Part shown: positions 55,782-64,000 of the stretch, in pieces | Layout: every line of letters begins with the position of its first letter | Position numbering within the stretch: the first letter of the stretch is position 1 | Origin: Clostridium beijerinckii | Lineage (GTDB): Bacteria; Bacillota; Clostridia; Clostridiales; Clostridiaceae | Length of the DNA stretch: 64,000 nucleotides | Assembly: GCA_003129525.1 (NCBI GenBank) | Contig: CP029329.1 | Coordinates: forward strand, 815,001-879,000 | Reading direction: 5' to 3' | The notes under the pieces: generated by a model | Databases searched by the model: none | What the model saw: only the letters and a program-made list of their open reading frames with translations | Told to the model about the DNA's origin: nothing | Made by a program: the position numbers and the translations under genes

Positions 55782-56651
55782 ATGAACATGGTTGAAGTAG
55801 AATTAAATCCATACCTGGTCTATTGTCTATATGACGAATCAATAACCACTCAAGTTCCTGGTAAAGAGTATAAATCGAGAATTACTAGATATCATGAATT
55901 AGAATTGATTACTGATGGTTATGGTACCATGAAAGTTAACGATACTATCTATAAATTAAAACAGGGAGACTTATTTTATTATCCACCAGATACAAAAATT
56001 ACTGGAACAATGCCCTACGGGTATATACTAATAATATTTGACCCATATTTTAGTCAGGAAAACATTCTTCAATATCAGGAAGGGAGGAAAGCTTTAGGCG
56101 ATGATTTGACTTGTGAAAGTAAGGTGCGTAAGGAAACTCTACCTATACCTTCACATATTAATGTAGGCAACTTTAATATCTATAAGTCTATGTTTAGAGA
56201 AATTTTTACGAGGTTTGTAAGAGATGGCAGTATTTTAGAGAATAAAATTGCTTTACTGCAACTTTTATCCGAATTAAAGACTAAGTTCCTCAAAACTTCC
56301 AATATTGATTCCTTTAGCACAAGATCCTATTATAAAAAAGTAATGAAATGTGCAAAAAGCATAGACAGTGCACCTGAAATAAATTATTCCCTCGGAGAAT
56401 TGGCTGAGGAAGTTGGATTGAGTAAAAACTTCTTATGCGCTGCCTTTAAAGAAATTATAGGGTATACCGTCTTTTCCTTTATACATGAGAAAAGAATAGA
56501 AAAAGCAAAAGCTATGCTTATAGAAACTCAATCAAGTATAGAAGAAGTTGCTCATTCTTGCGGCTTCGAAAACATATCCTATTTCTACAGAATGTTTAAA
56601 AAATACACAGAAGTATCACCTTCTAACTATAGGCAACATTACAGACTATAA
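55782..56651 (+). CDS. AraC family regulator
   Basis: A 289-residue regulator with an N-terminal cupin-like half (ELELITDGYGTMKVNDTIYKL, YYPPDTKITGTMPYGYILII) and two C-terminal helix-turn-helix motifs (SLGELAEEVGLSKNFLCAAF, SIEEVAHSCGFENISYFYRM). It lies head to head with the beta-xylosidase gene, with 200 nt between them. A short inverted repeat TTTCAAA-ATTTAT-TTGAAA (about 55625-55643) in that gap may be an operator. ATG is 12 nt after AGAGGTG. Confidence 0.93.
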   Translation: MNMVEVELNPYLVYCLYDESITTQVPGKEYKSRITRYHELELITDGYGTMKVNDTIYKLKQGDLFYYPPDTKITGTMPYGYILIIFDPYFSQENILQYQEGRKALGDDLTCESKVRKETLPIPSHINVGNFNIYKSMFREIFTRFVRDGSILENKIALLQLLSELKTKFLKTSNIDSFSTRSYYKKVMKCAKSIDSAPEINYSLGELAEEVGLSKNFLCAAFKEIIGYTVFSFIHEKRIEKAKAMLIETQSSIEEVAHSCGFENISYFYRMFKKYTEVSPSNYRQHYRL

Positions 56652-56719
56652 ATACAACATGGTGTTATGATAATCTCACCACCTTAAATTTAATCCAAAC
56701 ACGTTTTTTTATAAAACAA

Positions 56720-56765
56720 AAACACGTCTGCAAATATTTAAATTTACAAACGTGTTATAAAAAAA
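56720..56765 (+). terminator. Terminator of the AraC gene
   Basis: Stem AACACGT...ACGTGTT (56720-56756) with paired AAAT/ATTT inside, followed by A/T-rich tail on the plus strand. Confidence 0.7.
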
Positions 56766-56815
56766 TCATGTTTAAATTTTCTCTTAAAGCGTTGATATAT
56801 CTTTGTTTGAGTGTT

Positions 56816-56907
56816 TGGCGGAGAGAAGGGGATTTGAACCCCTGACAGAGCTTTCACCCTATACACGCTTTCCAGGCGTGCTCCTTCGGCCACTCGGACA
56901 TCTCTCC
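56816..56907 (-). tRNA. tRNA-Ser (GGA)
   Basis: 92 nt including an encoded CCA (56816-56818). The minus strand starts GGAGAGATGTCCGAGTGGCC and contains anticodon loop CTGGAAA (anticodon GGA), a long class II variable arm (TATAGGGTGAAAGCTCTGTC) and T-loop GGTTCAAATCC. It decodes UCC/UCU. Confidence 0.96.
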
Positions 56908-57017
56908 ACATTTACTACAACGTACTTGATTATAGCAATTTAGCTAGATAACGTCAATATGTTTAACATCAATGTCAAAGATCAAATGTATTTATCTCTT
57001 CCAAATTCAGTTAATAA

Positions 57018-57461
57018 TTAATTTTTCCTTCTATTGTCAAAAAATCTTGTTAATAACGCTGAGCATTCCTCATCGTAAATCCATTTAATATCTACAAATG
57101 AATTTAGTCCCCTATTATCTAAAAGATTTATTACCGAACCACAAGCGCCCATATCCGTATTAAAAGTTCCTATATAAACTTTAGATAGTCTGCTTTGCAC
57201 AATTGCACTCGCACACATGGAACAAGGTTCTAATGTTACATACATTTCGGCTCCATTTAATCTCCAATTTCCAATATGTTTTGAAGCCTCTTTAATCGCT
57301 AAGATTTCTGCATGAGCTGTGCTATCATTTAAGGTTTCTTTTAAATTATGAGCTTTCCCAATAATAACGCCATTTTTTACAATCACTGCACCTACTGGAA
57401 TTTCTCCTTTACTCATTGCTAAAATAGCTTCTTCTTTTGCAAATTCCATAAAATCAACCAT
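57018..57461 (-). CDS. tadA: tRNA-specific adenosine deaminase
   Basis: A 147-residue zinc deaminase converting the wobble adenosine of tRNA-Arg(ACG) to inosine. Zinc motifs are HAEILAIKEAS (His and catalytic Glu) and PCSMCASAIVQSRL. ATG of MVDFMEFAKEEAI lies about 10 nt after AGGAGCA. It precedes tRNA-Ser on the same strand. In many clostridia tadA is just upstream of the SRP RNA and dnaX; here they are far apart. Confidence 0.95.
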   Translation of the reverse strand: MVDFMEFAKEEAILAMSKGEIPVGAVIVKNGVIIGKAHNLKETLNDSTAHAEILAIKEASKHIGNWRLNGAEMYVTLEPCSMCASAIVQSRLSKVYIGTFNTDMGACGSVINLLDNRGLNSFVDIKWIYDEECSALLTRFFDNRRKN

Positions 57462-57590
57462 TATTATAATGCTCCTATTATCAATTTTCTTATTTAAACA
57501 TATTGAATTTGTTACTTTTCCTGATTCCTTAACATATATTATAATTATAATTTATATGTTTTTACTCATTTCATTTACTGACTTAGACTT

Positions 57591-57623
57591 TATGAGAGAA
57601 AATAACACGTCAAACTTTGCAAG
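57591..57623. repeat. Copy of the dispersed intergenic motif
   Basis: Contains AGAGAAAATAACACGTCAAA, like the copies near 17400, 29120 and 31965. Confidence 0.5.
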
Positions 57624-57635
57624 AAATCATTAAAG

Positions 57636-57690
57636 AAATAGAAGGGATGTTCCTAGTTTAGTAGAGCAACATCTCTTCTATTTTCATTTT
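57636..57690 (-). terminator. Terminator of the CBS-domain gene
   Basis: Stem AAATAGAAGGGATGTT (57636-57651) with AACATCTCTTCTATTT (57668-57683), one mismatch, close to the stop of the CBS gene. Confidence 0.8.
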
Positions 57691-57722
57691 ATCTAGTCAT
57701 TCTTAGACAACTTCTTTATCTT

Positions 57723-59000
57723 TCACATATCGTTAGCAGCTTGATTTTCTTCAATATTAATAATCATCCTAACCTTTTTTATTCTGTTCTTTTCTATTTC
57801 CTCAGCAATAAATTTTATATTGTTGACTATAACTTCTTCTTGTTCTTCTGGAATTCTCCCAAGATCTTCAATCATAAGTCCACCAACAGAATCAAATTCT
57901 TCTGAATCTATATTAATACCTATTAAATCACTAATATCATGAAGTCTCAAACTACCTTCAACTACATATTCATTTTCTTTAATAAATTCAACCGGATTTT
58001 TTTCTTCATCATATTCATCTTCAATTTCTCCAACTATTTCTTCTACTAAGTCTTCAATTGTAATCAATCCTACAGTTCCACCATATTCATCTAATACAAT
58101 TGCAATATGATTTCTTGTTTTTTTCATTTCTTTAAATAATTCTATAATTTTTTTAAATTCAAATGTATAAAATGGCTCTCTTATATATTTAGAAATATTA
58201 AAATCTTCTCTTAAATTTTCAATCGTAGCAAGATCTTTAATATTCAAAACTCCGATAATATTATCTATTGTCTGATTGTAAATTGGAATTCTCGAAAATT
58301 GTTCATTCTTAATAACATCAATGACCTCATCATAACTTGCTTCTTTATCAACTGAAACAATATCAACTCTTTGAACCATTACATCTTTAACTTGAAGATC
58401 AACAAATTCAAATACATTAAATATCATTTCTTTTTCATCATTTTCCAGAACACCTTCTTCTTCACTTACTCCAACCATAGTCTTTAATTCTTCATGTGTT
58501 ATAAAAGACTTTGCTTCATTCGGATCTCCACCTAAAATTCTAATGACCAATGAAGAAATAGCAGTAAATATATAAACTAATGGTTTAAATATTATTACTA
58601 TAAACTCTATGGGTTTTGCAACTCTTAAAGCAACAGCTTCTGATTTCTGCTTTGCAATAGATTTGGGAGTTATTTCTCCGAAAATAAGCACTAAAACAGT
58701 TATAATTCCAGTTGCTATTCCAACTCCACCATCACCGAAAATATTTGTTGCAAGTACTGTAGCCATTGCAGCAGCTCCAATATTCACCACATTATTCCCA
58801 ATCAAAATTGTTCCTAAAAGTCTGTTTGGATTTCTTGTAAGCTTTTCAACTAATTCAGCGCCCGGAACTTCTGCTTCTACCATATGCCTTAATCTTATTC
58901 TACTTAAAGACATCAGCGCAGTTTCTGACATTGAAAAAAAACTAGATAATAAAATTAGTATAACTAAACTAATTATCTGCCACGTATAATTGGGGTCCAA
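57723..59000 (-). CDS. CNNM/CorC-type membrane protein (DUF21, CBS, transporter-associated domain)
   Basis: A 425-residue protein. Residues 1-190 are a DUF21 membrane domain with four helices (SSFFSMSETALMSLSRIR). Residues about 205-330 are a CBS pair (DVMVQRVDIVSVDKEASYDE, IAIVLDEYGGTVGLITIEDL). The C-terminal domain is CorC_HlyC (about 340-420). Related proteins are magnesium exporters or modulators; older annotations call them hemolysins. TTG start with GGAGAGTGATTA. Single gene. Confidence 0.92.
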   Translation of the reverse strand: MDPNYTWQIISLVILILLSSFFSMSETALMSLSRIRLRHMVEAEVPGAELVEKLTRNPNRLLGTILIGNNVVNIGAAAMATVLATNIFGDGGVGIATGIITVLVLIFGEITPKSIAKQKSEAVALRVAKPIEFIVIIFKPLVYIFTAISSLVIRILGGDPNEAKSFITHEELKTMVGVSEEEGVLENDEKEMIFNVFEFVDLQVKDVMVQRVDIVSVDKEASYDEVIDVIKNEQFSRIPIYNQTIDNIIGVLNIKDLATIENLREDFNISKYIREPFYTFEFKKIIELFKEMKKTRNHIAIVLDEYGGTVGLITIEDLVEEIVGEIEDEYDEEKNPVEFIKENEYVVEGSLRLHDISDLIGINIDSEEFDSVGGLMIEDLGRIPEEQEEVIVNNIKFIAEEIEKNRIKKVRMIINIEENQAANDM

Positions 59001-59144
59001 AAATAATCACTCTCCTAATAATTTAAATATTTATATATTCTACTCTATTATATCACACTCTAAAAAAAAGTAATATAATCCCACTATTTTAACTTTGATT
59101 TAGTGCTAATATTATTAAATTAAAATATTTCTGCTATACATAAA

Positions 59145-59190
59145 ATACCTATAGGTTAAACATTTTTTCATATGTTCAGTCTATAGGTAT
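59145..59190 (-). terminator. Terminator of the small membrane protein gene
   Basis: Perfect outer stem ATACCTATAG/CTATAGGTAT (59145-59154 and 59181-59190) with an inner AACAT/ATGTT stem, followed by TTTTATG on the minus strand. Confidence 0.75.
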
Positions 59191-59244
59191 CCGTTTACTT
59201 CTAAGTTGAAAATTTATATAGTTTTCTTTTTATTATGATTTATG

Positions 59245-59718
59245 CTAATATGTTATCTTATGAACATAAATTATTTTCACTATTTTCTCTAATTCTTCAT
59301 TTAATGCCAATTGTAATACTTTATTATTATTTAATTCAAAAGTATATATATTTAGCCCTTCTAAATTAGTATTATAATATGTTGTAACACCTTGCTTGAG
59401 TGCATCTTTTCTTGCTGTAAGATATACTCGTCTAACTGCATCTTTATCAATTTTTTGAGCAATCTTTCTTCGGCTTGCCTTATAAACTTTAGTTATCGTT
59501 ATATCTCCATTATATAATTCATATTCATAATCAATATACGTAAGATAGCTAAGTAAATATAGTCCTACGCATACTATTCCAAGTGTTATTCCAATTATCA
59601 TTGACCCAAAAACAGTCAGTATTGCAACTACCCCAAAACTAATTGCTATGTTTTTTAACATATTACTAACTCTCTTAGGTTTATCTGATGGAATAAATTG
59701 TTCTAGAACAACCTCCAT
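59245..59718 (-). CDS. Small membrane protein, DUF6106-like
   Basis: A 157-residue protein with two adjacent membrane helices (IAISFGVVAILTVFGSMI and IITLGIVCVGLYLLSYL-like) and a C-terminal soluble beta-rich domain (YELYNGDITITKVYKASRR onward). It resembles DUF6106 proteins of clostridia, which I recall only from the pattern 'EVxLEQ' at the start and the YE(Y/L)xxxGD strand. No function is known. ATG with AGAGGGGTAATAAT. Single gene. Confidence 0.6.
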   Translation of the reverse strand: MEVVLEQFIPSDKPKRVSNMLKNIAISFGVVAILTVFGSMIIGITLGIVCVGLYLLSYLTYIDYEYELYNGDITITKVYKASRRKIAQKIDKDAVRRVYLTARKDALKQGVTTYYNTNLEGLNIYTFELNNNKVLQLALNEELEKIVKIIYVHKITY

Positions 59719-59835
59719 ATTATTACCCCTCTCTTTACCATTTGTCTTTATATTAAATATTCTAACGTATTTAATAATAATATCAAGTATTATTATTCAT
59801 CTTCACTCGCTAAAAGATATTCGGTTTTCAAAACA

Positions 59836-60561
59836 TTATTTATGTCTTCTTGCAAAATCTACAAATATAAATTTATCTGGTCTATGCCTAGATTCTGTAT
59901 ACTGAAATAAACTTGTATCATCTAAATAAGTGTAACTCCTCACTACTACTACCATATCAAAACTCTTCATATCTAAATATTTTCTATCTTCTTCAGTTGC
60001 CGCTTGCACTGTAATTTCCTTTTTAGCATAAGCTATCTTTAACCCTAATCCATCTTCTATATATTTATATATTGACTCTTCACATATTTCTTTCGTAATA
60101 TTTTCAACATGCTTCTGAGATAGATAATCCTTGTCTAAAATTATTTTTTCGCCCGCTATACTTCTAGTTCTAACTATTCTCCAAACATTCTCTCCATCTT
60201 TTAACTCTAATTTTTCAGCTATTGATTCCCTTGGTTTTATGCATTCTAATTCTTCCACATTAGTTTGTGAATTAGGTCCCAACTTACCTGCTATTTCTTT
60301 AAAACTTACAACACCTGATACTGGAAAATCAAACTTATTTATATCTAATACCAAAGCTCTCTTCCCCTTTTTCTTTTGTATGTATCCGTTTTGTTCAAGA
60401 CGTGTTAATGATTTTCTTACAGTATCTCTAGAAACCCCATATTCTTTCATCAAATCGCTTTCTGATTCAATTGTATCGTTAATCTTATAGATTCCATTTT
60501 CTATTTTATTTGCAATTTCATTATATATATTAAAATATTTACTAATCACTTTCATCACCAT
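59836..60561 (-). CDS. treR: GntR family regulator of trehalose use
   Basis: A 241-residue repressor. Residues 1-70 form a winged helix (IYNEIANKIENGIYKIND, then ESDLMKEYGVSRDTVRKSLT, RLEQNGYIQKKKGKRALV). Residues 85-240 form a UTRA effector domain (ENVWRIVRTRSIAGEKIILD, VVVVRSYTYLDDTSLFQYTE), as in TreR, which binds trehalose-6-phosphate. It follows the PTS-EIIA, TreC and EIIC genes on the same strand. Ribosome binding site is weak, so start at 60561 is uncertain by two codons. Confidence 0.9.
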   Translation of the reverse strand: MVMKVISKYFNIYNEIANKIENGIYKINDTIESESDLMKEYGVSRDTVRKSLTRLEQNGYIQKKKGKRALVLDINKFDFPVSGVVSFKEIAGKLGPNSQTNVEELECIKPRESIAEKLELKDGENVWRIVRTRSIAGEKIILDKDYLSQKHVENITKEICEESIYKYIEDGLGLKIAYAKKEITVQAATEEDRKYLDMKSFDMVVVVRSYTYLDDTSLFQYTESRHRPDKFIFVDFARRHK

Positions 60562-60631
60562 AAATATTTTAACATACTATTCTACCATGTTGTACTAGTT
60601 AAATTAATTTGTTGTAACAGTTCTGTATGGT

Positions 60632-60755
60632 GTTAAGCAAATAAAGACCATATACTACATGAACTGAACCAAGTAAAAATAATCCACTAGCTTTTAAGCT
60701 ATGTCTACTTAAAGAGGTACAGTTCACAAAGATATACAGCCTTTACTTTATTTAA
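60632..60755. repeat. Long imperfect inverted repeat in the tre operon
   Basis: Left arm 60632-60692 and right arm 60694-60755 pair imperfectly: GAACTGaACC (60661-60670) with GGTaCAGTTC, TAGCTT with AAGCTA at the tip, and TATAC and TTAA segments. It could be a large mRNA hairpin or a small mobile repeat between EIIA and TreR. Confidence 0.5.
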
Positions 60756-60816
60756 GTTTAAGAAATTGATATCATCACATTACTTAAAGGGTTTATATAT
60801 ATACTCTTACTTGAAA

Positions 60817-61317
60817 TTAAATAGTATATTCTAATATGGTAGTTTCTCCAACTATAGCATCTACATTTTCCACAGCTTTTACTGATGTTAATATCTCTGG
60901 ATTTGTTATTAAAACAAGACTTATTAATGAGAATCCTTTCTCTTTAATAAAATCTGGATTAATTTTAATTATAGGCGTGCCCGCTTTAACTTTAGTTCCT
61001 TGTTCTATTAATTTTTCAAATCCTTCTCCATTTAATGAAACAGTATCAAGTCCAATGTGAACCAAAAGTTCTATGCCATTTTCTAATGTCATTGCAAACG
61101 CATGCCTTGTACTAAGTATTAAAGTTAATTCTCCATCAGCTGGTGCAACAATAGTATCACTAATAGGATTAATTGCTAATCCATCTCCAGCCATCTTTTG
61201 TGCAAAAACAGGATCTGGAACTTCCGATAAAGGTATAGACTTACCAGAAATAGGTGCTAATAATTTAAAGTTAATATTTTGATTTCTATTTTTTTTATTT
61301 TTCAGAAATTCAAACAT
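60817..61317 (-). CDS. PTS glucose-type EIIA component
   Basis: A 166-residue cytoplasmic phosphocarrier. The start is the ATG of MFEFLKNKKNRN (61315-61317); the 10-codon extension is not family-like. The phospho-His lies in LLVHIGLDTVSLNGEGF and the partner His in TRHAFAMTLENG. It accepts phosphate from HPr and passes it to the trehalose permease, whose visible C-terminal end lacks a fused EIIA. It is 77 nt after TreC. Confidence 0.95.
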   Translation of the reverse strand: MFEFLKNKKNRNQNINFKLLAPISGKSIPLSEVPDPVFAQKMAGDGLAINPISDTIVAPADGELTLILSTRHAFAMTLENGIELLVHIGLDTVSLNGEGFEKLIEQGTKVKAGTPIIKINPDFIKEKGFSLISLVLITNPEILTSVKAVENVDAIVGETTILEYTI

Positions 61318-61394
61318 AATTATATCCTGATAAACAGGACACTCCACATCCTTTCTTTAATATAAACATACTATAATTATAATGTGTTTTATTA

Positions 61395-63053
61395 TTATTT
61401 CTCCATTAAATAAGCTATAGATTCATAAGGTCTTAAATTAATTACCTTACTTAATTTTGCACTATCTTTATAATTTGAAATTAATATTTCATTATTCTTA
61501 TGTAAAAATCCTTCTGTCAATTGTATCTCTTGGCTCTCACCATAGAAATTATTTAATACTATAAGTATAGTATTTTCATATTCCCTAGTGTATGCAAATA
61601 CCTTATCATCATCTTCTAATATCATATTAAAATTACCATTTGAAATTACATCATGTTCTTTTCTAAGCTTTATAAGCCTTTTATAATGATAAAATACCGA
61701 ATCATTATCTTTTAATGACTCTTCAACATTTATATATTTGTAAGAACTTCCTACAGGTATCCATGGAATTCCATGAGTAAATCCACAATTATCATCGCTA
61801 TTCCATTGAACCGGTGTTCTTGAATTATCTCTTGATTTTGATTTTAAGATTTCTAGAATTTTTTCTTCATCTATACCTTGCTCTTTTAATATTTGATAAT
61901 AATTTTTAGATTCAACATCTCTATATTCTTCTATAGATTTAAAATCTGGATTAGGCATACCAATTTCTTCCCCTTGGTAAATGTAAGGTGTCCCTCTCAT
62001 CATATGTATACATGTAGCAAGCATTTTAGCACTTTCTTTATGATATTTACCACAATCTCCAAATCTAGATACTATTCTTGGTTGATCATGATTACACCAA
62101 AATAATGCATTCCATCCATTCTCTTTTTCCATTCCATATTGCCACTCTTTAAATAATGATTTTAACATTTTAAAATCAAAATCCATGAGAGTCCACTTAT
62201 TACCCTTATCATAATCAACTTTTAAATGATGAAAGTTAAATACCATGGATAATTCTTTTTCTTTTGGATTTGAGTACTTGATGCAATTATCAATTGTGGT
62301 TGAAGACATCTCCCCTACAGTCACTATATCATTATATTTTCCAAAAGTTTTTTCATTTAATTCTTTTAAATATTCATGAACTTTAGGCCCATCAGTATAA
62401 AACCTTTTCCCATTTCCCATATTGTCATCAATAAATTCTTTTGGTTTTGATATTAGGTTTATAACATCAAATCTAAATCCTTTTACTCCCTTTTCAATCC
62501 AATAATTTACTACTTTATAAATTTCATTTCTTACCTCAATATTCTCCCAATTAAGATCCCCTTGAGTCTTATCAAATAGATGTAAATAATATTCATCAAG
62601 TTTATCTACATATTCCCACGCAGATCCTCCAAATTTTGATATCCAATTTGTTGGTTCTTTACCATTAATTTCTTTCTTGAAAATATAAAAATTTTTATAC
62701 TTCAAGTCTCCTTTCAAGGCATTTTTAAACCAATTGTGTTGAGTTGAAGTATGATTAAAAACCATATCAAGCATTATATAAATTTGCCTTGCTTCTGCTT
62801 CCTTTACAAGTTTATCAAAATCTTCAATAGTTCCAAAGCTAGAATCTATAGTATAATAATCGGCTACATCATATCCATTATCAATTTGTGGAGAAATATA
62901 AAAAGGGGTCAACCATATATAATCTATTCCTAGCTCTTTTAAATAATCTAGTTTTTCCATTACTCCGTTTAAATCACCAATTCCATCTCCATTTGAATCT
63001 TTAAATGATTTAGGATATACCTGATAAACAGTACTTTTTTTAAAGTCCTTCAT
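61395..63053 (-). CDS. treC: Trehalose-6-phosphate hydrolase
   Basis: A 552-residue GH13 enzyme splitting trehalose-6-phosphate into glucose and glucose-6-phosphate. Conserved regions: DMVFNHTS (I), GFRFDVINLI (II, nucleophile Asp), VTVGEMSS (III, acid Glu), and FWCNHDQPR (IV). N-terminus VYQVYPKSFKDSNGDGIGDL is typical. Other alpha-glucosidases of this branch (isomaltase) are close relatives; the TreR/EIIC context favours trehalose. ATG with AGGAGGAAAAG. Confidence 0.93.
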   Translation of the reverse strand: MKDFKKSTVYQVYPKSFKDSNGDGIGDLNGVMEKLDYLKELGIDYIWLTPFYISPQIDNGYDVADYYTIDSSFGTIEDFDKLVKEAEARQIYIMLDMVFNHTSTQHNWFKNALKGDLKYKNFYIFKKEINGKEPTNWISKFGGSAWEYVDKLDEYYLHLFDKTQGDLNWENIEVRNEIYKVVNYWIEKGVKGFRFDVINLISKPKEFIDDNMGNGKRFYTDGPKVHEYLKELNEKTFGKYNDIVTVGEMSSTTIDNCIKYSNPKEKELSMVFNFHHLKVDYDKGNKWTLMDFDFKMLKSLFKEWQYGMEKENGWNALFWCNHDQPRIVSRFGDCGKYHKESAKMLATCIHMMRGTPYIYQGEEIGMPNPDFKSIEEYRDVESKNYYQILKEQGIDEEKILEILKSKSRDNSRTPVQWNSDDNCGFTHGIPWIPVGSSYKYINVEESLKDNDSVFYHYKRLIKLRKEHDVISNGNFNMILEDDDKVFAYTREYENTILIVLNNFYGESQEIQLTEGFLHKNNEILISNYKDSAKLSKVINLRPYESIAYLMEK

Positions 63054-63064
63054 ACTGCTTTTCC

Positions 63065-63112
63065 TCCTTATATTTTTTAAGGAACGAGGCTAGAATGCCC
63101 CATTCCTATCTT
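63065..63112 (-). promoter_or_regulatory. Hairpin between the EIIC and trehalose-6-phosphate hydrolase genes
   Basis: On the minus strand GGAATGGGGC pairs with GCCTCGTTCC (two G-U pairs) with a 6-nt loop. It lacks a U run, so it may be an mRNA stabiliser or an attenuator instead of a full terminator. Confidence 0.5.
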
Positions 63113-63135
63113 TTAAATTTTTTAATTTATAAATT

Positions 63136-64000
63136 TTATAAATCCAATTTTTTCTTTCCTACAATTACAGTTAAAATAAATGGTATTACTATTGCTATTA
63201 ACATTGCAAGTGAAAACTTTATCATATATTGTGGTTGTATTGATAATATTCCTGGAAGTCCACCAACACCGATAGAATTTGCCATTACGCCACTTGCAAC
63301 AGATGTTATTGCTGCTATTGCAGATCCTATCATTCCACAAAGGAATGGAAATCTATATTTTATATTTATTCCGAACATAGCTGGTTCTGTTACACCTAAA
63401 TAAGCTGATATACAAGCTGGTATAGCTATTTGTTTTTCTTCTTCATTTTTTCTTTGTAAGTAAATCATAGCTAGAACAGCTGAGCCTTGAGCAATATTAG
63501 ATAATGCAATCATTGGCCATAATGGTGTTCCACCTAATTCAGCCATTAATTGAAGATCTATTGCATTGGTCATATGATGTAATCCTGTAATAACTAATGG
63601 TGCATATAAGAATCCAAATATAGCAGCAAATATACTTCCAAATGATGATGTTAATCCTCCATATACGACTGCCGAAACTGCTGATCCAATAACCCAACCT
63701 ATAGGTCCAAGTATTGTATGTGCTATTAATACCGCTGGTACTAATGCGAAAAATGGCACTATAATCATTGATATTGAAGGAGGTGATATTTTTCTCATAC
63801 CTTTTTCAAGATAAACTAAAACGAATCCTGCTAAAATTGCTGGTATAACTTGCGCTTGATAACCTATCATATTAACTTTAGCAAATCCAAAATCCCAAAA
63901 TGGAATCTTATCTGCTCCTGCAACAGCATAAGCATTTAAAAGTTGTGGTGATACTAGCGTAATACCTAAAACTATTCCAAGAATTTGTGTAGTTCCCATT
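63136..64000 (-). CDS. treP: Trehalose PTS permease, EIIC part (cut by window edge)
   Basis: Only the C-terminal 287 residues are in the window; the rest, including the EIIB domain, lies beyond base 64000. Hydrophobic helices and the EIIC motifs GLHHMTNAIDLQLMAELGG, ACISAYLGVTEPAMFGIN and GVGGLPGILSIQPQY identify a glucose/sucrose-family EIIC. It ends KKKLDL without a fused EIIA, matching the separate EIIA gene downstream. Substrate trehalose is inferred from TreC and TreR. Confidence 0.93.
   Translation of the reverse strand, partial: MGTTQILGIVLGITLVSPQLLNAYAVAGADKIPFWDFGFAKVNMIGYQAQVIPAILAGFVLVYLEKGMRKISPPSISMIIVPFFALVPAVLIAHTILGPIGWVIGSAVSAVVYGGLTSSFGSIFAAIFGFLYAPLVITGLHHMTNAIDLQLMAELGGTPLWPMIALSNIAQGSAVLAMIYLQRKNEEEKQIAIPACISAYLGVTEPAMFGINIKYRFPFLCGMIGSAIAAITSVASGVMANSIGVGGLPGILSIQPQYMIKFSLAMLIAIVIPFILTVIVGKKKLDL

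Noticed and set aside
60562..60610. TreR operator near the treR start
   Set aside because: Only TTGTACTAG-like half sites are visible, without a convincing symmetric partner; the operon promoter is beyond the window.

Overview
This 64 kb window looks like chromosome of a low-GC, spore-forming, saccharolytic Clostridium of the C. beijerinckii / C. butyricum type (inference). The signs are very A+T-rich intergenic DNA, purine-rich ribosome binding sites with frequent TTG/GTG starts, BofA, a large Firmicutes-type SRP RNA with Alu domain, and many sugar uptake, chemotaxis and YesMN-type sensory genes. Most genes are on the minus strand. There is no phage, conjugative element, transposase or CRISPR array.

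Layout. 0.1-3.4 kb: tcdA, a decayed biotin synthase (bioB) behind a BirA-regulated biotin transporter (bioY), and mtnN. 3.8-7.8 kb: a chemoreceptor and a TetR-controlled ferredoxin-nitroreductase. 8.1-10.3 kb: DUF1015 gene and serA, without serC. 10.9-17.4 kb: oppBCDF-oppA and a 58-residue cysteine-rich protein. 17.4-21 kb: secreted M13 peptidase and a CHAP cell-wall hydrolase preceded by tandem hairpin repeats. 21.5-25.2 kb: the conserved block dnaX-ybaB-recR-yaaL-bofA. 25.5-28.2 kb: thyA-folA-FAH hydrolase (plus strand) and the SRP RNA (minus strand). 28.3-32 kb: ferritin-like protein, a fluoride riboswitch driving a CLC-F antiporter, a Lit-like membrane protein and a nitroreductase. 32-39.6 kb: two CheX-type proteins, an AI-2E family permease, an unknown small protein, pyruvate carboxylase and an MscL with a zinc ribbon.

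40-56.7 kb is a pentose/hemicellulose island. It has a ribose/xylose-type ABC importer, two GH43 glycosidases, two AraC regulators, a YesM/YesN two-component system flanked by two sugar-binding proteins without permeases of their own, and a chemoreceptor. The likely logic is sensing of extracellular sugar, induction of uptake and of GH43 debranching enzymes, and chemotaxis. 56.8-59.8 kb: tRNA-Ser(GGA), tadA, a CBS-domain membrane protein and a small membrane protein. 59.8-64 kb: a trehalose operon (PTS EIIC cut by the window edge, trehalose-6-phosphate hydrolase, separate EIIA, TreR).

Most unusual features: the tadA/SRP RNA/dnaX neighbourhood is spread over more than 30 kb; the SRP RNA has a structured leader of about 100 nt; the ABC importer's promoter and first codons are duplicated in tandem; bioB is deleted from its start up to the bioY stop codon; and several small intergenic repeat families occur. 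I saw no clearly new multi-gene defence or biosynthetic system.
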